64,000 nucleotides of DNA from Halalkalibacter nanhaiisediminis (GTDB taxonomy: Bacteria > Bacillota > Bacilli > Bacillales > Bacillaceae_D), in assembly GCF_007830185.1 (NCBI RefSeq), contig NZ_VLKZ01000001.1:62001-126000 (forward strand), read 5' to 3'. A program made the translations under genes and the position numbers. Of this stretch, positions 17,585-26,303 are shown in pieces. Position 1 is the stretch's first letter. The number at the start of each line of letters is the position of its first letter. The notes below the pieces were generated by a model, which saw nothing but the letters and a program-made list of their open reading frames with translations, had not been told where the DNA came from and searched no databases.

Positions 17585-18637
17585 ATGAAAGAATCGATTT
17601 ATGGTTTAACATTCGAGCAGCTATCGTCATGGCTACTCGAGCATGGACATAAAAAAGGGCGTGCTGAAAAGGTCTGGGATTGGCTATATCAGAAGCGAGT
17701 AACGGACTTCTCTGAGATGATTGATGTGAATAAAGAGTGTGTTCAATTACTAGCGGATCATTATGTCATCCAAACATTATCTGAGCATGTAAAGCAAGAA
17801 TCAGCGGACGGAACGATTAAGTTTTTGTTTAAGTTAATGGATGGAAATTTGATCGAAACGGTTTTAATGAGGCATAAATATGGGTTATCGGTTTGTGTGA
17901 CCACGCAAGTAGGCTGTAACATTGGTTGTAGTTTTTGTGCCAGTGGATTAATAAAGAAAAGCCGTGACCTATCAAGTGGTGAGATTGTTGAGCAGATTAT
18001 GAATGTGCAGCTCCATCTCGATAAAGCAGGACAAGACGAGAAAGTCAGTCATATTGTTGTGATGGGAATTGGCGAGCCGTTTGATAACTTCGAAAACATG
18101 GTGAATTTCTTAGAAGTGGTTAAAGATCAAAAAGGATTGGCAATTGCTCCAAGACATATTACGGTATCAACGAGTGGACTTGCCGATAAAATTTATAAAT
18201 TTACTGATTTAAAATTGCAGGTTAACCTAGCGATTTCTCTGCATGCACCAAATAATGAACTTAGAACACGTATCATGAAAATAAATCGTGCGATTCCATT
18301 AGAAAAATTAATGCCAGCAATTCATTACTATGTGGAAAAGTCGAACCGGAGAATTACATTGGAATATATTCTTTTGAAGGATGTAAACGATCAGATTGAA
18401 CATGCAAAACAGCTTGCTGAGCTGATTGGTGATACGCGCGCGTATGTTAATTTGATTCCATATAATCCTGTCGATGAACATAGTCAATATCAACGAAGTG
18501 AAGAAGAATCAATACTGGCGTTCTATGATGTCTTAAAGAAGAATGGCATTAACTGTGGAATTCGTATTGAACATGGCACAGATATTGATGCCGCTTGTGG
18601 GCAATTAAGAAGTAAACAAATGAAAAAAGCTCAATAA
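17585..18637 (+). CDS. RlmN/Cfr-family radical SAM 23S rRNA methyltransferase
   Basis: 350 residues with ribosome binding site GGAGGG. The radical-SAM motif is CNIGCSFC; the second catalytic cysteine lies in DIDAACGQL near the C-terminus, with the partner Cys in [19 protein letters not shown] and LAISLHAPN are family blocks. Members methylate A2503 at C2 (RlmN) or C8 (Cfr). The segment after the cluster ([16 protein letters not shown]) is shorter than in housekeeping RlmN (ASTLGGLKRNL-type). The gene is also not in the usual fmt-rsmB-prpC-prkC neighbourhood, so it is probably a second paralogue. Whether it is RlmN-like or Cfr-like in activity cannot be told by eye. Confidence 0.85.
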   Translation: MKESIYGLTFEQLSSWLLEHGHKKGRAEKVWDWLYQKRVTDFSEMIDVNKECVQLLADHYVIQTLSEHVKQESADGTIKFLFKLMDGNLIETVLMRHKYGLSVCVTTQVGCNIGCSFCASGLIKKSRDLSSGEIVEQIMNVQLHLDKAGQDEKVSHIVVMGIGEPFDNFENMVNFLEVVKDQKGLAIAPRHITVSTSGLADKIYKFTDLKLQVNLAISLHAPNNELRTRIMKINRAIPLEKLMPAIHYYVEKSNRRITLEYILLKDVNDQIEHAKQLAELIGDTRAYVNLIPYNPVDEHSQYQRSEEESILAFYDVLKKNGINCGIRIEHGTDIDAACGQLRSKQMKKAQ

Positions 18638-18656
18638 TTTGATAAAGTGCAGGCAA

Positions 18657-18691
18657 AAGCGTATCCACTATAAGTTGGTACGCTTTTTTCT
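18657..18691 (+). terminator. Terminator of the RlmN-like gene
   Basis: AAGCGTA (18657-18663) pairs with TACGCTT, with extra pairing inside, followed by TTTTTCTTTTTTC. The next ~285 bases up to the molybdenum hydroxylase genes show nothing I can support. Confidence 0.65.
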
Positions 18692-18979
18692 TTTTTCTCT
18701 GTAAAACGGTGAGGTAGTTAGTAGGTCAGTTGAGTTAAGTCGTAATGTCGTTTCGACCTGAGAAAAATGAAAGGCATTACTGAACAATAGGGCCAAAAAA
18801 TTTAGTCCTTTTTTGATATAGGCATCTGTTCTAGATGTAGAAGTATGGTGAATATAAGTGAATATAATCAATACGACAACGATAGGCTGAGAATATTTTG
18901 AACCTCTAAATATAAAACGCTATAAATATTGTTCGTGGCACTCATGATGATTGCTAATAAATAGTCAGGAGGGGCTTTG

Positions 18980-21301
18980 GTGAAGATAATTGGAAAAAGT
19001 GTAATCCGTAAAGAAGCTCTGGATAAGGTGACAGGGGTAGCTGAATATACGGCTGATTATCAATCACCGGATATGCTACATGCCAAAATGATTACTAGTC
19101 CGTATGCCCATGCAAAAATTAAGTCCATTCAAACAAAAGAAGCTCGTGAGGTTCCAGGTGTACGTGCGATTCTTTTAGGGAAAAACAATCCGCTAACTGG
19201 AGAAGAGATCCGCGATCGACCACCGATTGCTTTTGATAAAGTGAGGTACCACGGTGAGGTGGTTGCCGTTGTTGTTGCTGATCAACCAGTATTGGCAAAA
19301 AGGGCTGCAGATCTCATCAAAATCGACTATGAGCTCCTTCCTGTTGTCCATTCGCCCACTCAAGCAATAAAGCCAGATGCTCCTCTTGTTCACGAACGTT
19401 TAGGTGAATATCAAAGGTCAAAAAGTAGTTACCCCGTTCCAGGAACGAATATTGCAAGTCACTATAAAATTCGTAAAGGCAATATCGAGAAAGGCTGGCG
19501 TGAGAGTGAAGTGTCAGTGGAAGAAAGCTTCTCGTTTACTCCATCAGATCATGCCGCTATGGAAACAAGATGTGTAATTGCCGAAATCCATCCACATGGA
19601 AATATTGTCATTTGGTCCTCCTCTCAGGCTCCTTTTATGATTAAGCGATTAATGAGTATGTACTTTAATATTGACGTGGGAAAAGTGATAGTAAAAACAC
19701 CTTTAGTTGGAGGAGGGTATGGTGGTAAGGCAGCTGTGCAGCTAGAAATGATTGCTTACCTTGCTTCCAAAGCTGTCAGGGGGAAGAAAGTGAAGATCAT
19801 GAATATGAGAGAGGAGGATATGATCACGTCTCCCTGTCATATTGGGCTAGATGCAAAAGTGAAGCTTGGCTGTACCAAGGATGGCATGCTTAAGGCTGCA
19901 AAAATCACCTATTTATTTGATAGTGGTGCCTATGCTGATAAAGGGGCTAGTTTGAGTCGAGCAGCAGCCGTTGATTGCACAGGTCCCTATCATATTGAAA
20001 ACCTATGGTGTGACTCTTTATGTATGTATACAAATCATCCCTATGCCTCTCCTTACCGTGGATATAGCCATGCAGAGCTGTTGTTTGCGATTGAAAGAAC
20101 AATGGATCTATTAGCACAAAAACTGAATATCGATCCGTTTGAGTTACGATATAAAAATGCGATTTTACCAGGCCAAACTACTCCGACACAGGTCCTATTA
20201 AACAAAAGCAATCTCGGTGATTTGCGTGCCTGTATTGAAAGAGTAAAGGAATTGAGCAACTGGAACGAAGGCCAAGTTATTGAAGTAAATGAACGGATTG
20301 TTCGGGTTAAGGGAGCGAGCTGCGTATGGAAAACATCAACGATTGATACAGACGCAAGCTCAGGTGTTATTCTGACTTTTAATGAGGATGGATCAATTAA
20401 TCTCATGTCAGGAGTTGTTGAGATCGGGACAGGTACAAAGACGATTTTAGCGCAAATTTTAGCTGAACATTTAAAAATGGATGTTGATAAAATTTATGTG
20501 AAAATGAAGGTCGATACACAATCGACACCAGAGCATTGGAAGACTGTTGCAAGCAGGGGAACATTTATGGCAGGAAGAGCTGTATTGAGGGCAGCAGATG
20601 ATGTGATCCGTCAGCTTAAAGACATTGCATCCTGTGTATTAAGAGTATCACCTGATGATTTAATTGTGGCAAATAGTCGCGTGTTTTTAAAGGATGATCC
20701 AAACATTGGTCTTGGCTTTGAAGAGATTGCTTACGGTTATACGTATCCAAATGGTAATGCGATAGGTGGCCAAATTATTGGGCGAGGACATTATATTTTA
20801 CGGCATTTGACGACACTAGATAAGGAGACGGGTGCCGGCAAGCCAGGCCCAGAGTGGACGGTAGGTGCTCAAGTTGTAGAAGTGGAGTTTGATCGAAGAG
20901 ATTACACGTATAGGATCGTGAAAGCAACTTCCGTTATCGATGCTGGGAAAGTGTTAAATGAAAAAGCAGCCAGAGGTCAAATTACAGGTGCCATGAGCAT
21001 GGGATTGGCTTTTGGTGGGCGTGAATCGTTTCAATTCGATGAACTTGGAAGAGTGCAAAATCCTCAATTACGAACATATCGACCAATACATTACGGGGAA
21101 CAACCTGAGTATGTAGTTGACTTTGTCGAGACACCGCAGCTAGATGCACCGTATGGCTCTCGTGGTTTAGGAGAGCATGGCATTTTAGGAATGCCTGCTG
21201 CTCTTGGAAACAGCCTATCTCTAGCGGCTGGCGTTCCACTGAATCAATTACCTCTTGTGCCTGAGCTAATATGGAGGTCAAAGGAGGGGAGAGAAAGGTG
21301 A
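18980..21301 (+). CDS. Xanthine dehydrogenase-family molybdenum-binding subunit
   Basis: About 773 residues. A GTG at 18980 is preferred over the TTG one codon earlier, because AGGAGGGG ends 6 bases before it. The N-terminal aldehyde oxidase/xanthine dehydrogenase a/b hammerhead domain (residues ~15-125) is followed by the molybdopterin-binding domain, with GGGYGGK near 245, the YRGYSHAELLFAIER segment, and the late motif GSRGLGEHGILGMPAAL, whose Glu is the usual catalytic base. The CO dehydrogenase loop (AYxCSFR) is absent. Its GTGA overlap with the FAD subunit gene means co-translation. The substrate (purine, nicotinate, an aldehyde or other heterocycle) cannot be read from the sequence, and no purine genes are nearby. 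Confidence 0.9.
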   Translation: MKIIGKSVIRKEALDKVTGVAEYTADYQSPDMLHAKMITSPYAHAKIKSIQTKEAREVPGVRAILLGKNNPLTGEEIRDRPPIAFDKVRYHGEVVAVVVADQPVLAKRAADLIKIDYELLPVVHSPTQAIKPDAPLVHERLGEYQRSKSSYPVPGTNIASHYKIRKGNIEKGWRESEVSVEESFSFTPSDHAAMETRCVIAEIHPHGNIVIWSSSQAPFMIKRLMSMYFNIDVGKVIVKTPLVGGGYGGKAAVQLEMIAYLASKAVRGKKVKIMNMREEDMITSPCHIGLDAKVKLGCTKDGMLKAAKITYLFDSGAYADKGASLSRAAAVDCTGPYHIENLWCDSLCMYTNHPYASPYRGYSHAELLFAIERTMDLLAQKLNIDPFELRYKNAILPGQTTPTQVLLNKSNLGDLRACIERVKELSNWNEGQVIEVNERIVRVKGASCVWKTSTIDTDASSGVILTFNEDGSINLMSGVVEIGTGTKTILAQILAEHLKMDVDKIYVKMKVDTQSTPEHWKTVASRGTFMAGRAVLRAADDVIRQLKDIASCVLRVSPDDLIVANSRVFLKDDPNIGLGFEEIAYGYTYPNGNAIGGQIIGRGHYILRHLTTLDKETGAGKPGPEWTVGAQVVEVEFDRRDYTYRIVKATSVIDAGKVLNEKAARGQITGAMSMGLAFGGRESFQFDELGRVQNPQLRTYRPIHYGEQPEYVVDFVETPQLDAPYGSRGLGEHGILGMPAALGNSLSLAAGVPLNQLPLVPELIWRSKEGRER

Positions 21302-22131
21302 TTCCATTTGATTTTGACTACTATAAACCGAAAACAATGGAAGAAGCAGTAACTCTATTTAGCTCGCTAAAAAGGGAAGGCAAGCAGCCCGTGTATTACT
21401 CAGGTGGAACGGAAATTATTACGCTAGGACGATTAAATCTATTATATACAGACGCTGTTATTGATATAAAAGGGATTCCTGAGTGTCGTCAACAGTATTT
21501 TAACTCAGGATTTCTACATATCGGATCTGCTTTATCGTTAACAGAAATAGAGGAAACAAATCAATTTCCTTTACTCAAGCAAACAGCTAGCGAGGTCGCA
21601 GATCATACCTCTCGTTCAAAAATAACACTCGGTGGTAATATTTGCGGGAATCTATTTTACAGGGAAGCTATTTTGCCTTTTTTGTTAGCTGATAGTCAGA
21701 TTGTGGTCGCTGATGTAAAAGGAACGAGAACGGTCCCGATCAATGAGCTATTTCATGAGTGGTTACAGCTAAAAAATGAAGAATGTCTTATTCAATTACA
21801 AGTTGAACAGAAATATCTCGAAGCTCCATTTGTTAGCATTAAAAGGCGTAAACAGTGGGATGTCGGATATCCACTCATTACCGTTGCTTCGTTAATGGTC
21901 GATGAGGAAATAAGGGTAGCCATAAGCGGCCTATGTCCGTATCCATTTAGGTCTAAGGAAATGGAAGTCTTTTTAAACCAAGGTGAGTTATCGAATGAGG
22001 AAAAAATCAATCAAGCTATTTTGCACGTGCCAAGTCCGATTTTAGATGATGTAGAAGGATCTGCTGACTATCGCCTGTTTGTATTAAAAAACACACTCGC
22101 GGATATATTGGCAAGATTAGAAGGAGCGTAG
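21298..22131 (+). CDS. FAD-binding subunit of the molybdenum hydroxylase
   Basis: 277 residues from a GTG at 21298 that overlaps the previous stop (GTGA), with AAGGAGGGG at 21281-21289. The PCMH-type FAD domain has YYSGGTEIITLGR (FAD pyrophosphate loop), ITLGGNICGNLFYREAILPF (second FAD block), and the C-terminal CO dehydrogenase flavoprotein-like domain. It passes electrons from the iron-sulfur subunit to the final acceptor. Middle gene of a three-gene operon. Confidence 0.9.
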   Translation: MIPFDFDYYKPKTMEEAVTLFSSLKREGKQPVYYSGGTEIITLGRLNLLYTDAVIDIKGIPECRQQYFNSGFLHIGSALSLTEIEETNQFPLLKQTASEVADHTSRSKITLGGNICGNLFYREAILPFLLADSQIVVADVKGTRTVPINELFHEWLQLKNEECLIQLQVEQKYLEAPFVSIKRRKQWDVGYPLITVASLMVDEEIRVAISGLCPYPFRSKEMEVFLNQGELSNEEKINQAILHVPSPILDDVEGSADYRLFVLKNTLADILARLEGA

Positions 22132-22135
22132 AATA

Positions 22136-22603
22136 ATGAATCTACTGCCTATTACACTTGATATAAATGGTGAAAAAAGATTGGTGTCAATCAGAGCGGC
22201 TGATACGCTTTTATATGTGCTACGAGAAAAATTGGGCTTAACGGGATCTAAGCCTGGGTGCTCGAATGGAGATTGCGGAGCTTGTACGATAACAATTAAT
22301 GGATCGCCTATGAAATCATGTTTGATGCTCGCTATTGAAGCAGTAGATCTTGAGATTATGACAATTGAAGGGTTAAAGGCTGCTCCTATACAAATTGCTT
22401 TTGTAGAGGAATTTGCTTTTCAGTGTGGCTATTGTACGCCAGGTTTTATTATGAATAGCCACTCCTTAGTTAATCATCACCCCAATGCGAGCGATAAACA
22501 ACTAAAAGAATGGCTCTCATCTAATATTTGCAGATGTACTGGATATGAGGAAATCGAACGTGCGGTGCGGTCGGTTTTAAGGAAGAATAATGAAGAAAAT
22601 TAA
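22136..22603 (+). CDS. [2Fe-2S] subunit of the molybdenum hydroxylase
   Basis: 155 residues, starting four bases after the previous stop, with GGAG in the end of that gene. The N-terminal plant-type [2Fe-2S] domain is KPGCSNGDCGACTITINGS with a fourth Cys in MKSCL. The C-terminal all-helical [2Fe-2S] domain is CGYCTPGFIMN and NICRCTGYEEI. All eight cluster cysteines are present, so the electron chain Mo, 2Fe-2S, 2Fe-2S, FAD should be complete. A terminator follows. Confidence 0.94.
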   Translation: MNLLPITLDINGEKRLVSIRAADTLLYVLREKLGLTGSKPGCSNGDCGACTITINGSPMKSCLMLAIEAVDLEIMTIEGLKAAPIQIAFVEEFAFQCGYCTPGFIMNSHSLVNHHPNASDKQLKEWLSSNICRCTGYEEIERAVRSVLRKNNEEN

Positions 22604-22612
22604 ATATGAAGA

Positions 22613-22646
22613 AAATCTCCAGTAACTACTTAATGGAGGTTTTTTT
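22613..22646 (+). terminator. Terminator of the molybdenum hydroxylase operon
   Basis: AATCTCCA pairs with TGGAGGTT, followed by a run of seven T. It separates this operon from the permease gene. Confidence 0.8.
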
Positions 22647-22687
22647 ATGTTAAGATTAAAAATTTTTCTATAATTCCAATTTTTATG

Positions 22688-22749
22688 TTGAATTAAGAAA
22701 GCGCTTTAACCTATAATGAGATCAGATGGCAGGTCATCTGATGACCTGC
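22688..22749 (+). promoter_or_regulatory. Promoter with cre-like core and interleaved palindromic operators
   Basis: TTGAAT (22688-22693), an 18-base spacer and TATAAT (22712-22717) form a good housekeeping promoter. The spacer contains AAAGCGCTTT (22698-22707), resembling a cre core. Around the expected start of transcription lie two mutually exclusive inverted repeats: ATCAGATG (22721-22728) with CATCTGAT (22735-22742), and GCAGGTCAT (22729-22737) with ATGACCTGC (22741-22749). GntR-type repressors of lactate or glycolate genes use sites of this kind, but no regulator gene is adjacent. Confidence 0.6.
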
Positions 22750-22776
22750 TTAACAGCGGAGTTGGAGGTTAAAGTT

Positions 22777-24561
22777 ATGGATGGTCTTATTGTACTTTCA
22801 TTGTTAGCTCTTGTACCTATTGTCGCCGTATTTTTATTTCTCGTTATATTACGTTGGCCAGCAAAACGTGCCATGCCAATTGCATTTGTTGTAACCGCTT
22901 TATTAGCCTTGTTTGTTTGGGATGTTCCAGGAAATCAAGTAGCTGCCGCAAGTGTTAGAGGGGTTGTCACAGCACTTGAAGTCGGTTTGATTGTCTTTGG
23001 TGCAATCTTATTACTTAATACATTAAAAGAAAGTGGAGCCGTGCATACAATACGCCAAGGGTTCACTTCGATTTCACCAGATAGAAGGATTCAAGTGATT
23101 ATTATTTGTTGGTTATTCGGTTCATTTATAGAAGGAGCAGCTGGTTGGGGAAGCCCTGCAGCCGTTGTTGCGCCACTTCTAGTTGCTATTGGTTTTCCAG
23201 CGATGGGCGCTGTTATGGTAGCCTTAATTCTCCAATCAACACCCGTATCCTTTGGTGCAGTAGGAACGCCAATCTTAATTGGTGTTAACACTGGACTCAC
23301 AGGATCTCCGCTTGTGGAGCAGTATGTCGCGGAGCAAGGAACGACATTTACGTCACTTTTATACGGAATTGGTGGACAAGTTGCCGTTCTTCATGGGATA
23401 ATCGGAACATTTATACCGTTGTTTATGGTAGTAATGTTGACATTTTTCTTCGGCAAGAACAAATCGATTAAAGAAGGACTCGCTGTATGGAAATTTGCCC
23501 TTTTTGCAGGGGTTGCGTTTGCTGTTCCTTACGTTCTTGTCGCCAATCTACTTGGACCAGAGTTTCCGTCTTTACTCGGAGCCCTGATTGGTTTAGCGAT
23601 TATTATTCCAGCAGCGAAAAAAGGTCTTTTTGTACCGAAACAGACGTGGGACTTTGGAGACAAATCGACTTGGGATCCTGACTGGGTAGGGAATTTGCAT
23701 ATAGACGAAAACGAGAAACCGAAGAGACGTATTTCATTACTTTCAGCTTGGTCTCCGTATATAGTAGTGGCGCTGTTACTAGTTCTGACACGTGTACAAT
23801 TTTTACCGTTTGGTGAGTGGATTAAGTCATGGGTGCTTTCCGCTGAAAATGTATTTGGAACGTCAATATCCATTTCAAGTGCACCATTAAATGTACCAGG
23901 AACTGTTTTTGTCGTCGTCTCCATTTTTGCTGTGTTTTTACATAAAATGTCATTTAAAGAGTATAAAAAAGCTGTTAGTGACTCATCAAAAACGGTTGCT
24001 AGTGCCATGATTGCTTTATTATTTTCAGTACCAATGGTTCAAATTTTTATTAACTCAGGGGTGAATGCTTCAGGGTATGAGAGTATGCCTTTAGTGCTTG
24101 CCGAAACGATTTCTAATGGTTTTGGTGATTATTATCCATTGGTTGCACCGCTCATTGGCGCACTTGGCGCATTTGTTGCGGGTAGTAATACCGTTAGTAA
24201 TATGATGTTTTCACTGTTCCAATTTGGAGTTGGCGATAGCATTGGGGTAAATCCAGCCACGATTGTTGCGCTTCAAGCAGTAGGGGGAGCAGCCGGGAAC
24301 ATGATCTGTGTTCACAATGTTGTTGCTGCATCTGCAGCAGCTGGTCTAATAGGGAAAGAAGGAAATCTCATTCGAAAAACATTGATTCCAATGACATTTT
24401 ATGTCGTTCTAGCTGGTAGTATTGGATATGTCTTTTTAAATGGATTTGGATTTAATATTGGTACAGTTTTATTAGTTTTAATCATTGTTGGCATAATTGG
24501 AGCATGTATAAGTGGTAGCAAGAAAAATAAAATCGACAGTCATTTAAAAATGTCAGCATAA
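22777..24561 (+). CDS. L-lactate permease (LctP) family transporter
   Basis: 594 residues from the ATG at 22777 (GGAGG at 22763-22767); the frame extends 17 codons upstream into the operator region. About 13 membrane segments. Hallmarks are [20 protein letters not shown] and [16 protein letters not shown], and the C-terminal [19 protein letters not shown], all typical of LctP/GlcA carriers of lactate or glycolate. No lactate dehydrogenase or utilisation genes are adjacent, so the transported acid is open. Own promoter and terminator. Confidence 0.87.
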   Translation: MDGLIVLSLLALVPIVAVFLFLVILRWPAKRAMPIAFVVTALLALFVWDVPGNQVAAASVRGVVTALEVGLIVFGAILLLNTLKESGAVHTIRQGFTSISPDRRIQVIIICWLFGSFIEGAAGWGSPAAVVAPLLVAIGFPAMGAVMVALILQSTPVSFGAVGTPILIGVNTGLTGSPLVEQYVAEQGTTFTSLLYGIGGQVAVLHGIIGTFIPLFMVVMLTFFFGKNKSIKEGLAVWKFALFAGVAFAVPYVLVANLLGPEFPSLLGALIGLAIIIPAAKKGLFVPKQTWDFGDKSTWDPDWVGNLHIDENEKPKRRISLLSAWSPYIVVALLLVLTRVQFLPFGEWIKSWVLSAENVFGTSISISSAPLNVPGTVFVVVSIFAVFLHKMSFKEYKKAVSDSSKTVASAMIALLFSVPMVQIFINSGVNASGYESMPLVLAETISNGFGDYYPLVAPLIGALGAFVAGSNTVSNMMFSLFQFGVGDSIGVNPATIVALQAVGGAAGNMICVHNVVAASAAAGLIGKEGNLIRKTLIPMTFYVVLAGSIGYVFLNGFGFNIGTVLLVLIIVGIIGACISGSKKNKIDSHLKMSA

Positions 24562-24572
24562 TCGAACGACAT

Positions 24573-24613
24573 AAGGATGGGGCTTTTAGAAATAGCTAAA
24601 AGCCCCATCCTTT
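24573..24613 (+). terminator. Terminator of the lactate-permease-family gene
   Basis: GGATGGGGCTTTTAG pairs with CTAAAAGCCCCATCC around a 5-base loop, followed by TTTATTG. Confidence 0.87.
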
Positions 24614-24800
24614 ATTGTAATAACGTTGAAGGTGTGCTAAAAAAGTATATCATTTATGAAGGTAACAAGTATCATTATCACCACAATTTTCATGCAGCTC
24701 TTCTTTATTGGCAGCCAGTGAATTTTATTCAGACATCCCCTATGTAAAAGGAGAGGTCTGGCCTCTTAGATGTGTTCCTGTCATAAGAACTTGGTTCTCA

Positions 24801-24836
24801 ACACAAAAAGCAGTGCAAACGCACTGCCTTTTGTGT
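24801..24836 (-). terminator. Terminator of module 1 (alcohol/aldehyde dehydrogenase operon)
   Basis: ACACAAAA-GCAGTGC pairs with GCACTGC-TTTTGTGT around AAAC. It lies just after the minus-strand aldehyde dehydrogenase. Confidence 0.75.
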
Positions 24837-24860
24837 CTATAGATTTATGTTAGACTTTAT

Positions 24861-26279
24861 TTATAGACCTAATGAAACATATTTTACTTCTAAATAATCT
24901 TCTATTCCATAATGGCCACCTTCACGTCCCATACCACTTTGTTTAAATCCACCAAACGGAGCTTGTGGTGTAGATGGCAGTCCATCATTTAATCCAATAA
25001 TTCCATATTCAAGTGCTTCAGTAATACGAATTCCGCGAGTAATGTTTTCTGTGAAAACATATGCTGCTAGGCCGAAAATGGAGTCATTTGCACGTTTTAT
25101 TGCTTCTTCCTCTGTTTTAAAAGAAGTAATAGGTGCTAATGGTCCAAAAGTTTCATCTGTCATACATAGCATTTCATCATTAACGTTAGACAATACAGTA
25201 GGTTCCATAAATAAACCTTCTTTTACGTTACCACCTGCTTCGATCTTTGCTCCAAGTTTAACAGCATCCTCAATATGATTTTGGACTTTTTCAACAGCAG
25301 CTTGATTAATTAGAGGTCCAATATCAACACCCTCCTCAAGTCCGTTGCCAATTTTAAGTTCCTTCACCTTAGGAACGAGCTTCTCGATAAACTTATCGTA
25401 AATCGATTCATGTACATAAACACGGTTTGAGCAAACGCATGTTTGACCAGCATTACGAAACTTTGAGCTAATAACGCCTTCTACCGCTTTATCTAAATCG
25501 GCATCATCCATCACGATTACTGGTGCATGCCCCCCAAGCTCCATCGATACCTTCTTTACAGTATCCGCAGAACTTTTTAACAATGTCTTTCCAACTTCAG
25601 TTGACCCTGTGAAAGTTAGTTTACGAACACGACCATCTTCTGACCAAGCTTCTCCAATGGCTCTTGAGTCACCAGTTACTAAATTCACTACACCCTTTGG
25701 AATTCCAGCCTTTTCAGCGAGTTCTACCATTTTAATCGCAGTTAGGGGAGTTAGGTTAGCTGGTTTAATAACGACCGTACAACCTGCAGCTAAAGCTGGT
25801 CCTACCTTACGAGTAATCATTGCCGCTGGGAAATTCCATGGTGTAATCGCAGCAATAACTCCAACTGGTTGTTTATGGACAAAGAGACGTTTATTACGTT
25901 GGGTAGCAGGAATCGTTTCACCGTAAATCCGCTTAGCCTCTTCAGCATACCAAGCAAAAAAGCCATTCGCATAATTCATTTCGCCTATTGATTCTTTCAA
26001 AGGCTTTCCTTGCTCTGATGTCATAATTTTTGCGATTTCTTCTTTGTTTTCGTCAATTAGATCATGCCATTTACGAATCAACTCAGCACGTTCATAAGCT
26101 GAATATCGTGACCACTCACGAAACGCTTCATACGCTGCATCAGCAGCTAGATAGGCTTCTTTATATCCACCATGTGGAACTGTTGCGATTATTTCTGCTG
26201 TAGCTGGGTTGGTTACTTCAATCAAATCAAGTTCTTGTCCTACCCATTCACCATTTATATACATTTGATAATGTTTCAT
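24861..26279 (-). CDS. gabD: NAD(P)-dependent succinate-semialdehyde-type dehydrogenase
   Basis: 472 residues. ALDH superfamily: WNFPAAMITRKVGPALAAGC (cofactor loop), TFTGSTEVGK, catalytic Glu in MELGGHAP, catalytic Cys in NAGQTCVCSNR. The C-terminal GLPSTPQAPFGGFKQSGMGR is typical of the GabD group, which oxidises succinate semialdehyde to succinate. It is the last gene of an operon after an Fe-alcohol dehydrogenase and a permease, all behind a sigma-54 promoter. This fits conversion of a hydroxy acid such as 4-hydroxybutyrate via its semialdehyde, though the substrate is inferred. Confidence 0.9.
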   Translation of the reverse strand: MKHYQMYINGEWVGQELDLIEVTNPATAEIIATVPHGGYKEAYLAADAAYEAFREWSRYSAYERAELIRKWHDLIDENKEEIAKIMTSEQGKPLKESIGEMNYANGFFAWYAEEAKRIYGETIPATQRNKRLFVHKQPVGVIAAITPWNFPAAMITRKVGPALAAGCTVVIKPANLTPLTAIKMVELAEKAGIPKGVVNLVTGDSRAIGEAWSEDGRVRKLTFTGSTEVGKTLLKSSADTVKKVSMELGGHAPVIVMDDADLDKAVEGVISSKFRNAGQTCVCSNRVYVHESIYDKFIEKLVPKVKELKIGNGLEEGVDIGPLINQAAVEKVQNHIEDAVKLGAKIEAGGNVKEGLFMEPTVLSNVNDEMLCMTDETFGPLAPITSFKTEEEAIKRANDSIFGLAAYVFTENITRGIRITEALEYGIIGLNDGLPSTPQAPFGGFKQSGMGREGGHYGIEDYLEVKYVSLGL

Positions 26280-26303
26280 TGTATCAATTCTCCTTTACTA
26301 TTC

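Noticed and set aside
24762-24800. Sixth copy of the ACGGTGAACC hairpin repeat
   Set aside because: Only TTAGATGTGTT and TCATAAG blocks match and the core is missing; too weak to call.
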